Of a stretch of DNA of 10,860 nt, positions 1 to 6,513 are shown piece after piece. The stretch's first letter is position 1. Each line of letters starts with the position of its first letter. The notes below the pieces were generated by a model. The model was not told the DNA's origin and searched no databases. It was given only the letters and a program-made list of their open reading frames with translations. Source of the stretch: Rhodobacter sp. (GTDB lineage Bacteria > Pseudomonadota > Alphaproteobacteria > Rhodobacterales > Rhodobacteraceae); assembly GCA_003536295.1 (NCBI GenBank), contig DPZQ01000153.1, positions 1 to 10,860 of the forward strand. Direction: 5' to 3'. A program made the position numbers and the translations under genes.

Positions 1-521
1 AAATGCCCTCAAACGCGATCAATGACCCCAATAATTTGTTGATCCAAAATCAAGATGGCACCTTTAGTGAAATGGGCCAGATCGCAAAAATCGACACGAC
101 CCATCGGTCACGTGGAGCGGGGATGGCTGATCTTAATCTTGATGGTCTTTTGGATTTGGTTGTGGTCAACCGCCGCGCCCCGATGGAAATTTGGCAAAAC
201 ACCACCCAAGTCTCGGGGCATTTTTTATCGCTTTTACTGCAGCAGGACGACCCTAATAGTCAAGCAATCGGTGCCTTTATCGAAGTCGACGTCCCTAATT
301 TAAAGTTGCAAACCAACGAACTTATCATTGGCGGTGGCCATGTCTCAGGACAAGCGGGGCCTGCACATTTCGGCTTAGGCCAGGCCAAGAACGCCAAACT
401 GCGGGTTATTTGGCCTGATCACTCTCACTCAGAATGGGTTGAGGTTGATGCCGATCAACATCTCATTCTATCCCCATCAGCCCTGCCTCAAGGGACAAAG
501 CTGACTATCATCCCTTTTTAA
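1..521 (+). CDS. CRTAC1-type FG-GAP/ASPIC-UnbV domain protein, 3' part
   Basis: This is the C-terminal part of a larger protein whose reading frame enters from the left edge; the ATG at base 3 is probably internal because the first residues (NLLIQNQDGTFSE) already read like the end of an FG-GAP/VCBS repeat blade. The next blade follows (RGAGMADLNLDGLLDLVVVN), with a DxNxDGxxD calcium-binding loop at visible residues 43-51. Residues about 72-158 match an ASPIC/UnbV domain (SGHFLSLLL, then the GGGHVSGQAGPAHFGLG core and VIWPDHSHSEW). Such proteins are normally secreted beta-propeller proteins; their biochemical role is mostly unknown, so I give no substrate. The protein ends at TAA 519-521, and a di-haem peroxidase gene starts 31 bp later on the same strand, suggesting co-transcription. 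The domain call is firm, the function open. Confidence 0.85.
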   Translation, partial: MPSNAINDPNNLLIQNQDGTFSEMGQIAKIDTTHRSRGAGMADLNLDGLLDLVVVNRRAPMEIWQNTTQVSGHFLSLLLQQDDPNSQAIGAFIEVDVPNLKLQTNELIIGGGHVSGQAGPAHFGLGQAKNAKLRVIWPDHSHSEWVEVDADQHLILSPSALPQGTKLTIIPF

Positions 522-552
522 GCCCCCTTTAAAGCACACGGCGGACCCTTTT

Positions 553-1935
553 ATGCTTAGACTTAAAAAACCAGCATCCTCCCCCTTTCACGACACATCA
601 ATGGCACTGATATTAACTTTTTTGGGGGCTGCGGCCTGCCCCAGCACTGCTCTCGCCTTTGAAAAAGCGCTGCTTCCGGCCCCTATACAAGATGTAGATT
701 ATCTACCCGCCACCAAGGCCGAAGTGGCACTAGGTCAGCTTTTATTTTGGGATAAGATTTTATCTGGCAATCAATCTATTAGTTGCGGCACCTGTCACCA
801 TCCGCGTTTTGGCACTGGTGATGGGCTCTCGCTTGGGTTTGGTGATGGCGGTATCGGGCTTGGGGCCGAGCGAGTGGCCGATCCCGAAAATTATCCCGAA
901 CAACGCGTGCCGCGAAATTCGCCAGCACTGTATAATACTGGGGCTTTAGAATATACGGCTCTTTTCGCCGACGGTCGGGTTGAGACCGACCGCCTCCGCC
1001 CTGCAGGCATTCGCTCGCCCTTGGAAGAAGAGATGATGTCGGGCTTTGCCTCGGTCTTGTCCGCGCAAACGATGTTTCCCGTCTTGTCGCCCGATGAAAT
1101 GGCCGGCCATTATGAAGAAAACGACATATCTACGCTTGTACGCCAAGGTCGTTTGACGGGGCCGTCAGGGGCTTGGGCTAAAATTGCGGCGCGTGTCGCT
1201 AATATTCCTGAATATCAAAACCTATTCGAAGCAGCATATCCCGACATTAAAGCAGGGCGCGCTCTTGATTTTACCGATATCTCAAACGCCGTCGCTGCCT
1301 TTATGACCGTTGAGTTTCGCTCAGACTCTGCACCATTTGATGCCTATTTGCGCGGGACGGCGGAGCTCGCACCAGCTGCACAACGCGGCATGGAGTTTTT
1401 TTACGGACAAGGCGGTTGCAGCAACTGCCATGCGGGGCCTTTTATGACAGATCATGACTTTCACGCAATGGGCACACCACAGCTCGGCCCTGGAAAAGGC
1501 GAAAGGTTTGAGCGCCACCAACGCGACATAGGCCGCATGCGTGTGACCAACAAGCCTGAAGATATGTTCGCCTTTCGCACTCCCAGTTTACGAAATGTCA
1601 CCCTCACAGCCCCCTATGGACATGCAGGTGGGCATCTGGATTTAGGTGATTTTTTAAAGTTTCACGCAGACCCAAAACAGCAATTACGCCGCTATGAACC
1701 CCAAGGTCTTTTGCCCCCGCTTCAAGACAGCAAAGATGACTGGGGCCCACTTAAGAATGGCCAGGATTTCCCCGCGATTGCCGCAGCGGTAACAGCGCCT
1801 GCCGTGACCTTAAGTGCCCAAACGCTTGACGAGCTTTTGGCTTTCTTGGGTAGCTTAGAAGATCCGATTGCAAAGGCGGGGGGTGCCATGGGTATTCCAG
1901 CGCACGCGCCCTCAGGGCTGGCGATTGATCGTTAA
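553..1935 (+). CDS. Di-haem cytochrome c peroxidase / MauG-family protein
   Basis: This 460-residue protein has two c-type haem sites, C78-G-T-C-H82 and C289-S-N-C-H293, the layout of bacterial di-haem cytochrome c peroxidases and MauG relatives. Before the first site is LGQLLFWDKILSGNQSISC, and after the second is the family motif FRTPSLRNVTLTAPYGHAG (341-359). The N-terminus carries a Sec-type signal with hydrophobic residues about 17-30 and likely cleavage after STALA (35), so it acts in the periplasm, where haem is attached. Family members reduce hydrogen peroxide or oxidise protein or small-molecule substrates. It is longer than classic CCPs (about 330-350 residues), mainly through the stretch between the haem sites, so the substrate cannot be assigned. 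The start is uncertain: ATG 553 has only a weak GGCGGA upstream, and ATG 601 (Met17) would still leave a signal peptide. It probably shares a transcript with the preceding ASPIC protein gene. Confidence 0.88.
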   Translation: MLRLKKPASSPFHDTSMALILTFLGAAACPSTALAFEKALLPAPIQDVDYLPATKAEVALGQLLFWDKILSGNQSISCGTCHHPRFGTGDGLSLGFGDGGIGLGAERVADPENYPEQRVPRNSPALYNTGALEYTALFADGRVETDRLRPAGIRSPLEEEMMSGFASVLSAQTMFPVLSPDEMAGHYEENDISTLVRQGRLTGPSGAWAKIAARVANIPEYQNLFEAAYPDIKAGRALDFTDISNAVAAFMTVEFRSDSAPFDAYLRGTAELAPAAQRGMEFFYGQGGCSNCHAGPFMTDHDFHAMGTPQLGPGKGERFERHQRDIGRMRVTNKPEDMFAFRTPSLRNVTLTAPYGHAGGHLDLGDFLKFHADPKQQLRRYEPQGLLPPLQDSKDDWGPLKNGQDFPAIAAAVTAPAVTLSAQTLDELLAFLGSLEDPIAKAGGAMGIPAHAPSGLAIDR

Positions 1936-1937
1936 TT

Positions 1938-3164
1938 TTACTGCGTCGATACTGTGGAAAATTTGCGAATAGCCACTTCAACCAATAATGAACTTGCCGC
2001 AATATAAAGGGCTATCGCGCCCATTTGCGCTGGGAAATTCACGCCGTGGTCAATAAGCCAACCTGAAATCGCGGGCCCAAGGGCCGAACCAAAAACCATC
2101 AAAGCGGCCGCTGTCGCTTTGATGGAGCCAAGATAGCGAGTGCCGAAAAACTCGGCCCAAAAAGCCATGGGAACCGTCGCTTGCGCCCCCGAGGTGAGCC
2201 CCATTAAAATTATCATCGGTGCCGCGAAAATCAATGTCTCAACACTTCCAAATACAAGGAAAAATAGACCCAAGGGCAGTTGATAAAGCGCCATGAGACG
2301 CGCAGTTCCAAAACGGTCAACCGCCGCCCCCGATAAAAGAACCGCCGCGATCGACGCTGCCGTGTAAATTGGAAACAAGGCCACAAGGGCAAGATGCGTC
2401 CAACCTTTAACCTCGGCTATGTGGGCCTGTTGGAAGAAAAAAGCTGTATTGAAGGCAGGCGGGCCGAGCAACAGTGGCACAACCATCCAAAACAGCGGAG
2501 TGCGTAATGCTTGGGCCCGTGTCCAATGGCGCCCTTGCATACCTGCAGAATGTTCAGCCTCGCTCATGGCTTGGGGTTGGCGTTCAGCAGCCAAAAGCTG
2601 CATCAAAATTGGAATAGACAAAAGTAAAATAATCGCAGCCACCAACCATAGAAACTGCCACGCCATCAAGGATTTCAGACCGACAAAGACCAAGGGCAAG
2701 ACGGCCTCACCTATTGAAAACCCAAGCGCAGCAATCGCCAATGCCCGCCCGCGTGAGCGCACAAACCAGCGCGCCATCGCCACCGAAGACAGGTGACTTG
2801 TCATGCCCTGCCCAAAGAAGCGCAAAAGGAAAATAACCAAAGGCACCAAAAACGCCAAAGGGTTCAGCGACATGAAGATGCACGCCCCCGCAAGCCCAAG
2901 AAGCACAATCATGCCCAAACGGCGGGCGCGCAAACGATCTGTGAGGCCGCCCGCCCAAATCATAACCACCGCCGAAGCCGTCGTGGCTAAAGCATAGCTT
3001 ATGCCCCATTGCGCGTAGCTTAGGCCAAACGTTTCTCGAATTTCAGGTCCGAACAGCGAAATAAAGAAGGTTTGCCCAAAGCCTGACAAAAAAGCCAAAA
3101 GCATACCTGCGGCCAAAAACCGAATGTTCGTACGCAAAAATGTGAAAAAAGACATGATGTTCAT
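1938..3164 (-). CDS. MFS transporter, 12 TM
   Basis: This 408-residue, very hydrophobic protein has about twelve membrane segments in two halves separated by a polar loop at about 193-220 (AERQPQAMSEAEHSAG). The MFS motif A is clear between TM2 and TM3 (GGLTDRLRARR, 72-82), with a weaker copy in the second half (GAAVDRFGTARLM, 279-291). It is an inner-membrane secondary transporter driven by an ion gradient or acting as a uniporter; the substrate is not readable from sequence. The general look is of the NarK/monocarboxylate-like MFS proteins common in marine alphaproteobacteria. ATG at 3164 is the longest start; Met4 is an alternative, and neither has a clear ribosome binding site. Its stop lies 2 bp from the stop of the convergent peroxidase gene, leaving no room for a separate terminator. 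It is divergent from the AraC-family gene, which may regulate it. Confidence 0.88.
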   Translation of the reverse strand: MNIMSFFTFLRTNIRFLAAGMLLAFLSGFGQTFFISLFGPEIRETFGLSYAQWGISYALATTASAVVMIWAGGLTDRLRARRLGMIVLLGLAGACIFMSLNPLAFLVPLVIFLLRFFGQGMTSHLSSVAMARWFVRSRGRALAIAALGFSIGEAVLPLVFVGLKSLMAWQFLWLVAAIILLLSIPILMQLLAAERQPQAMSEAEHSAGMQGRHWTRAQALRTPLFWMVVPLLLGPPAFNTAFFFQQAHIAEVKGWTHLALVALFPIYTAASIAAVLLSGAAVDRFGTARLMALYQLPLGLFFLVFGSVETLIFAAPMIILMGLTSGAQATVPMAFWAEFFGTRYLGSIKATAAALMVFGSALGPAISGWLIDHGVNFPAQMGAIALYIAASSLLVEVAIRKFSTVSTQ

Positions 3165-3330
3165 TGGCCATATTGGGGCGGCGGGTTTTAGGCACCTTTT
3201 AAAGGACAGCGTTACGTCATGTTATGTGGCTGGTCTAGCGCTATTATGGCACAGGGTACCTGTCGTGGCCTGCGCGGTGCATAGCGCCAGTTAACAAATT
3301 AAAATCGAGCTCCCGTTTCAGCATTAATTG

Positions 3331-3350
3331 CACAAATACAACATTTTGTG
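3331..3350. repeat. Inverted repeat CACAAA-8-TTTGTG, candidate operator
   Basis: CACAAA (3331-3336) and TTTGTG (3345-3350) are perfect 6-bp inverted arms around an 8-base spacer, about 126 bp upstream of the AraC-family start. The size and AT-rich setting fit a dimeric regulator site, but arms this short can arise by chance. Confidence 0.3.
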
Positions 3351-3407
3351 GTTTTAACGAATTTTTGAGAACATATTAACAAAACCATGTAAGCCATTGT
3401 CTGAACT

Positions 3408-3435
3408 ATTTTAATTGAATTTTAATTTGATTTTA
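3408..3435. repeat. Three ATTTTA units in 11-bp phase
   Basis: ATTTTA begins at 3408, 3419 and 3430, exactly 11 bp apart. The first two units extend to ATTTTAATT, followed by TTGA-like ends. Direct repeats at one helical turn are seen both in intrinsically bent promoter DNA and in AraC-family half-sites (about two turns apart when alternate units are used). The block lies 40-68 bp upstream of the AraC-family ATG, where an autoregulatory site or UP-like element could be. The repeats are directly visible; the role is inferred. Confidence 0.45.
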
Positions 3436-3441
3436 TGTAAG

Positions 3442-3450
3442 TTATCCACA
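3442..3450 (+). promoter_or_regulatory. Perfect DnaA-box match TTATCCACA
   Basis: The 9-mer TTATCCACA fits the DnaA-box consensus TTATNCACA exactly. It lies 25 bp upstream of the AraC-family start, in AT-rich DNA. Only one box was noticed here, so this is not evidence for a replication origin; it could be a DnaA-responsive promoter site or chance. Confidence 0.25.
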
Positions 3451-3475
3451 ACAATAAAAAAACACCGAGGTTAAA

Positions 3476-4273
3476 ATGAGCGAAGCATTCCACCTATCCG
3501 ATATGCGGATATTTCCGGTTTCTCAGCTGGGCGCAAAAGGAAAATGGCGTACCGAAGCAATGCGTACACTGTCCGAACCATTTTTCGTTTGGTTCAAAAG
3601 AGGCCAAGGCCGTATCACGATTGGCGGCTCAAGTATCAATTATTCAATGAATAATGCCTTCTTCATTCCGGCGGGAACGATGCACGGGTTCGACGTCAAC
3701 CTCAATGTATTTGGCACAGCGCTCTTCATGGGTCGTAATTGTAAAGCAGTTTTACCCGAACAGCCGCTACATTTGCGGGTGCGCGACGGGATCCACCAAA
3801 CCGAAATGACGTTTTTGCTAGAAAATATCCAGCGAGAAATCTTTAACAGTAATGTGGGATCCGACCGTGCGGCGTCCGCTTATGTTGATCTATTGAGCGT
3901 TTTTATGCAGCGACAAGCCACCCATTCTAGTGTGGCCCAGTCATCACCAAAATCTTCCCGTGAGATTGTAGAAGCCTTTACAAAGCTGATCGAAGACGAA
4001 TTTAGAAATGGCTTTAATGTCTCAGACTTTGCGCAAAAATTAGGCATGACCCCGACACATTTAACGAGATCATGCAAGATCGCCTGCGGCAAAAGCGCGC
4101 TTCAAATTTTGCAAGACCGAAAAATGTTTGAGGCATGTAAATTACTTACTGAGACACAAGTTCCAATTGGTGATATTTCTCAAACCCTAGGATTTGTTAG
4201 TCCCGCTTATTTCAGCCGTGCCTTTGCACAAATAACTGGAAAAAACCCGACAGACTTTCGAAAATTGAACTGA
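3476..4273 (+). CDS. AraC-family transcriptional regulator with N-terminal cupin
   Basis: This 265-residue protein has the usual AraC-family order. An N-terminal cupin-like sensor spans about residues 20-110, including VWFKRGQGRITIGG and FIPAGTMHGFD (63-73), where a small ligand would bind. A linker rich in Ser/Gln lies at about 148-162. The C-terminal double helix-turn-helix spans about 165-262: the first HTH at about 181-200 (NVSDFAQKLGMTPTHLTR), the second at about 230-250 (IGDISQTLGFVSPAYFSRAF), ending in the family signature TGKNPTDFRK (254-263). It is a cytoplasmic DNA-binding regulator, normally an activator that responds to a metabolite. The start at 3476 is supported by CGAGG 5 bases upstream. 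Its neighbours are a divergent MFS transporter and a downstream SDR gene, the likeliest targets. The effector cannot be inferred. Confidence 0.92.
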   Translation: MSEAFHLSDMRIFPVSQLGAKGKWRTEAMRTLSEPFFVWFKRGQGRITIGGSSINYSMNNAFFIPAGTMHGFDVNLNVFGTALFMGRNCKAVLPEQPLHLRVRDGIHQTEMTFLLENIQREIFNSNVGSDRAASAYVDLLSVFMQRQATHSSVAQSSPKSSREIVEAFTKLIEDEFRNGFNVSDFAQKLGMTPTHLTRSCKIACGKSALQILQDRKMFEACKLLTETQVPIGDISQTLGFVSPAYFSRAFAQITGKNPTDFRKLN

Positions 4274-4280
4274 AGATTGG

Positions 4281-4308
4281 TTGCACACAGATGATGGCAC
4301 CCTATAAT
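4281..4308 (+). promoter_or_regulatory. Candidate sigma70 promoter of the SDR gene
   Basis: A perfect TATAAT at 4303-4308 is preceded by TTGCAC at 4281-4286 with a 16-bp spacer; the -35 keeps only the TTG of the consensus. Transcription would start near 4315, leaving a very short leader that still contains the ribosome binding site AGAGGGA (4317-4323). This would uncouple the SDR gene from the AraC-family gene ending at 4273. Confidence 0.45.
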
Positions 4309-4327
4309 TAAAAGAAAGAGGGACATC

Positions 4328-5107
4328 ATGGATTTAGGAATTTCCGGGAAACGAGCGCTGGTCTGTGCCGCTAGCAAAGGCTTAGGAAAGGGCTGCGCTT
4401 GGGCTTTGGCCGAAGCTGGGGTTGATTTGGTAATCAACGCCCGCGGCTCCGATGTACTGAAAGAAACCGCGCGTGAAATAAGCGACCGCTTTGGTGTAAA
4501 AGTAAATTATGTGGCGGCTGACATCACAAGCCCCACGGGGCGGGCGGCCGTGCTAGAGGTGGCCTCAGATATTGATATTTTGGTCACCAATGCGGGCGGG
4601 CCACCCCCGGGAGTTTGGTCAGACTGGAGCCGCGACGACTTTATTGCAGCCCTTGACGCCAATATGCTGAGCCCAATCGCGTTGATGCAGGCCCTCATGC
4701 CTGCGATGATCACCAAAGGCTGGGGGCGGGTCGTGAATATCACATCGCAATCGGTCAAAGCACCCATTTCACAGCTGGGCCTGTCCAACGCGGCGCGCGC
4801 GGGTCTGACGGGCTTTGTCGCTGGAACATCACGGCAAGTGGCCCCACACGGGGTGAATATCAACAACCTACTGCCAGGCATTCATGCTACGGATCGCGCT
4901 GATATGTTGGACCAAGCCATCGTCGTTCAACGCGGCATCACCTTAGACGAGGCACGGGCTCAAAGGGCGGCAACCATTCCCGCGCGCCGCTATGGCGCTG
5001 CTGCTGACTTTGGCGCTGCTTGTGCCTTTTTGTGCAGCCAACAGGCGGCTTTCATCGTGGGGCAAAATATCGTCCTTGACGGCGGCGCAGCCAATATCAC
5101 CATTTAA
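4328..5107 (+). CDS. Divergent SDR-family oxidoreductase-like protein
   Basis: This 259-residue protein has short-chain dehydrogenase length and fold pattern. A glycine-rich nucleotide loop is at about 14-20 (AASKGLG, instead of the usual TGxxxGIG), with VAADIT at 62-67 and NAGG at 88-91 (the NNAG site). S140 sits at the catalytic Ser position (VVNITS). Thirteen residues on, where Tyr is expected, is S153, and four further, where Lys is expected, is R157 (LSNAAR instead of YxxxK). LLPG (181-184) and the C-terminal VLDGG (249-253) are normal. A divergent FabG-like SDR subgroup with such an active site is known, so this is not simply a decayed gene, but its reaction is not defined and classical hydride-transfer chemistry is doubtful. 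The start is supported by AGAGGGA 4 bases before ATG. It follows the AraC-family gene by 54 bp and precedes a transaldolase gene by 95 bp. Confidence 0.88.
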   Translation: MDLGISGKRALVCAASKGLGKGCAWALAEAGVDLVINARGSDVLKETAREISDRFGVKVNYVAADITSPTGRAAVLEVASDIDILVTNAGGPPPGVWSDWSRDDFIAALDANMLSPIALMQALMPAMITKGWGRVVNITSQSVKAPISQLGLSNAARAGLTGFVAGTSRQVAPHGVNINNLLPGIHATDRADMLDQAIVVQRGITLDEARAQRAATIPARRYGAAADFGAACAFLCSQQAAFIVGQNIVLDGGAANITI

Positions 5108-5120
5108 GCCAAATCGCTCA

Positions 5121-5136
5121 AAGTGCAATTGTACTT
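5121..5136. repeat. Near-perfect 16-bp palindrome upstream of the transaldolase gene
   Basis: AAGTGCAATTGTACTT is self-complementary except for one symmetric position pair (G/T). It overlaps or abuts the likely -35 region of the transaldolase promoter, the right place for a repressor site. A second perfect palindrome, GGCAGCTGCC, lies at 5161-5170, just after the -10. No regulator was recognised for either. Confidence 0.4.
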
Positions 5137-5161
5137 GGGGTCAGTGAAAAAAATCTATAAG
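5134..5161 (+). promoter_or_regulatory. Candidate promoter of the transaldolase gene
   Basis: TATAAG at 5156-5161 is a good -10. Upstream, CTTGGG (5134-5139, 16-bp spacer) or TTGGGG (5135-5140, 15-bp spacer) could act as a weak -35, giving a start near 5168 and a leader of about 35 bases. The 95-bp gap after the SDR gene also allows read-through. Confidence 0.35.
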
Positions 5162-5202
5162 GCAGCTGCCAGAGGCCCTGCACCCAAACCAAAGGCATAT
5201 CC

Positions 5203-6141
5203 ATGGCAAATAAGCTTGACCAACTGCGTAAAATGACCGTCGTTGTCGCCGATACCGGTGATTTAGGGGCGGTCGCGCGACATAAACCAGAAGATTGTAC
5301 AACCAATCCTTCGATCGTTCTTAAAACCTGCACCAGTCCCGAATTTGTCGATAGTTTTGCACAAGCGGTTGCCGCGGGAAAAGGCAGTGCTGACCCAGTG
5401 CGCACGATTGCTACCGATTTAACTATCTCGGTCGGTGCGAAACTTTCCGCTTTGGTTCCTGGGCGGGTGTCAACCGAAGTTGATGCGGAATTATCGTTTA
5501 ACCTGCAGGCTTCGCTTGCGCGGGCGCATGAGTTAGTTGAGCAATATGCAGCACGCGGCATCGATAAAAGCCGTGTATTGATCAAATTGGCCGCTACATG
5601 GGAGGGTATTTGCGCCGCTCGCCAGCTTGAGCGCGACGGGATAAATTGCAATCTAACGCTGATTTTCAGCTTTGCCCAAGCGGCTGCCTGTGCCGATGCA
5701 GGCGTTTTCCTGATTTCCCCCTTTGTAGGCCGGATTACTGACTGGCATGCAAAATCGACGGGGCAAACTTATTCACCAGAAACGGATCCAGGCGTTTTAT
5801 CGGTAAAACGGATTTATGAGCATTACAAATCCAACAATATCAACACCATCGTTATGGGCGCGTCTTTCCGTAATATCGGCCAGATCGAGGCCTTAGCAGG
5901 TTGTGATCGCCTGACCATCTCACCCGCCCTTCTGCAAGAGCTTGACGATGCAACGGGCACATTACCGCGCACTTTATCGCCGGAAAGTCAAGCCGAAGGG
6001 TCTCACCACGCGCTAAGTGAAGCGGGCTTTCGCTGGGATATGAACGAAGATCCAATGGCCACCGAAAAAATGGCCGAAGGCATTCGGAACTTTCATGCCG
6101 ATACGCTCAAACTTTATAAATTGATCTCTGACGCGCTTTAA
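5203..6141 (+). CDS. tal: Transaldolase (TalB type)
   Basis: This 312-residue protein is close to E. coli TalB (317) over its whole length. It transfers a dihydroxyacetone unit between sedoheptulose 7-phosphate and glyceraldehyde 3-phosphate in the non-oxidative pentose phosphate pathway, in the cytoplasm. The Schiff-base lysine is K128 in VLIKLAATWEG. The other expected active-site residues are present: D17, N35 (TTNPS), E92 (STEVDA), N150 and T152 (NCNLTLIF), and S172, F174 and R177 (ISPFVGR). F174, rather than Tyr, marks transaldolase rather than fructose-6-phosphate aldolase. The start has AAAGG 7 bases upstream and an N-terminus (MANKLDQLRKMTVVVADTGD) that aligns with TalB from residue 1. 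A strong intrinsic terminator follows at 6205-6244, so the gene ends its own transcript. No neighbouring pentose-phosphate gene is in view. Confidence 0.97.
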   Translation: MANKLDQLRKMTVVVADTGDLGAVARHKPEDCTTNPSIVLKTCTSPEFVDSFAQAVAAGKGSADPVRTIATDLTISVGAKLSALVPGRVSTEVDAELSFNLQASLARAHELVEQYAARGIDKSRVLIKLAATWEGICAARQLERDGINCNLTLIFSFAQAAACADAGVFLISPFVGRITDWHAKSTGQTYSPETDPGVLSVKRIYEHYKSNNINTIVMGASFRNIGQIEALAGCDRLTISPALLQELDDATGTLPRTLSPESQAEGSHHALSEAGFRWDMNEDPMATEKMAEGIRNFHADTLKLYKLISDAL

Positions 6142-6204
6142 CCGCGGGATTTTAGACTGATTCGGCTACAGAGCCGTGCCAACCGTTAGTCTTCTTAGCT
6201 AGTG

Positions 6205-6244
6205 CGAAACCTTCCCATAAATCTGGGGCAAGGTTTCGTTTTTT
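6205..6244 (+). terminator. Intrinsic terminator after the transaldolase gene
   Basis: Perfect 9-bp arms CGAAACCTT (6205-6213) and AAGGTTTCG (6230-6238) can extend inward by CCC/GGG with one bulged base around a 9-base loop, and are followed directly by six T (6239-6244). The T-run is on the plus strand only, so it acts on transcripts coming from the transaldolase gene and separates it from the ABC operon. Confidence 0.9.
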
Positions 6245-6513
6245 GAACCTGACATGCTACCGCACGCCAAACTTTAGTTCATTCTATTTTTTGATAGATT
6301 TCAGAGTGCTGTGTTCAATTGGTAAAGTAATTTACAATATATTACAAATCTTGTCGAAAAATTTACATAAAAAATCTTATAATATAATGTGTTAGTTAAA
6401 AATTTTCTTCCCATGAGTTGTAAATTAAGCCTATGGTGCGAGGACATCGCTGCCTAGGACGATCTATACCCAGAGAGCCTTGATTGCGGTGCATAACGAA
6501 AGGGAGGAATATA
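6245..6513 (+). promoter_or_regulatory. AT-rich promoter and leader region of the ABC transporter operon
   Basis: This gap of about 270 bp (372 bp from the end of the transaldolase gene) has no credible gene. It contains overlapping perfect -10 hexamers, TATAAT at 6378-6383 and 6383-6388. The -35 is unclear: TTTACA at 6362-6367 is 15 bp before the second hexamer, and TTGTCG at 6351-6356 is 21 bp before the first. Just upstream, GTAAA-GTAA-TTTAC (6322-6335) is an inverted repeat, and (T/A)TTACA recurs near 6331, 6341 and 6362, a possible regulator site. Transcription from about 6390 would give a leader of about 120 bases, in which I see no recognisable riboswitch. It ends in GGGAGGA (6502-6508), a strong ribosome binding site 5 bases before ATG 6514. 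Confidence 0.6.

Larger units (their letters stand above)
3165..3475. promoter_or_regulatory. Divergent intergenic control region (MFS / AraC regulator)
   Basis: This 311-bp gap has no credible gene. The left part (to about 3290) is GC-mixed and contains small palindromes: CCTTT-T-AAAGG at 3195-3205, TAGCGCTA at 3236-3243 and ACAGG-GTA-CCTGT at 3251-3263. The right part (about 3291-3465) is strongly AT-rich and should hold the promoter of the AraC-family gene, but no well-spaced sigma70 hexamer pair stands out; TTGAAT at 3415-3420 with TAAGTT at 3438-3443 is the best I can offer and is weak. A CGAGG ribosome binding site at 3466-3470 sits 5 bases before the AraC ATG. The minus-strand promoter of the MFS gene must also lie here, with no clear candidate. 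Confidence 0.6.

Noticed and set aside
3442..3450. Replication origin
   Set aside because: Only one DnaA-box match was noticed, with no box cluster and no dnaA, dnaN, parAB or repA-type gene nearby.
5118..5651. 177-codon open frame on the minus strand
   Set aside because: It is antisense to the clearly functional transaldolase and low in recognisable structure; no ribosome binding site or family resemblance.
5203..6141. Transaldolase as a sulfoglycolytic or fructose-6-phosphate aldolase enzyme
   Set aside because: Full TalB length, Phe at the position that is Tyr in fructose-6-phosphate aldolase, and no sulfosugar genes nearby favour ordinary transaldolase.
6413..6483. Two possible leader peptides (14 codons from 6413, 16 codons from 6433) before the binding-protein gene
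   Set aside because: Neither has a ribosome binding site, a run of regulatory codons, or a following attenuator structure, so they look like chance short frames.
6484..6513. TTG at 6484 as start of the binding-protein gene
   Set aside because: The ribosome binding site at 6502-6508 lies inside this extension and points to ATG 6514, which also starts a normal Tat signal.
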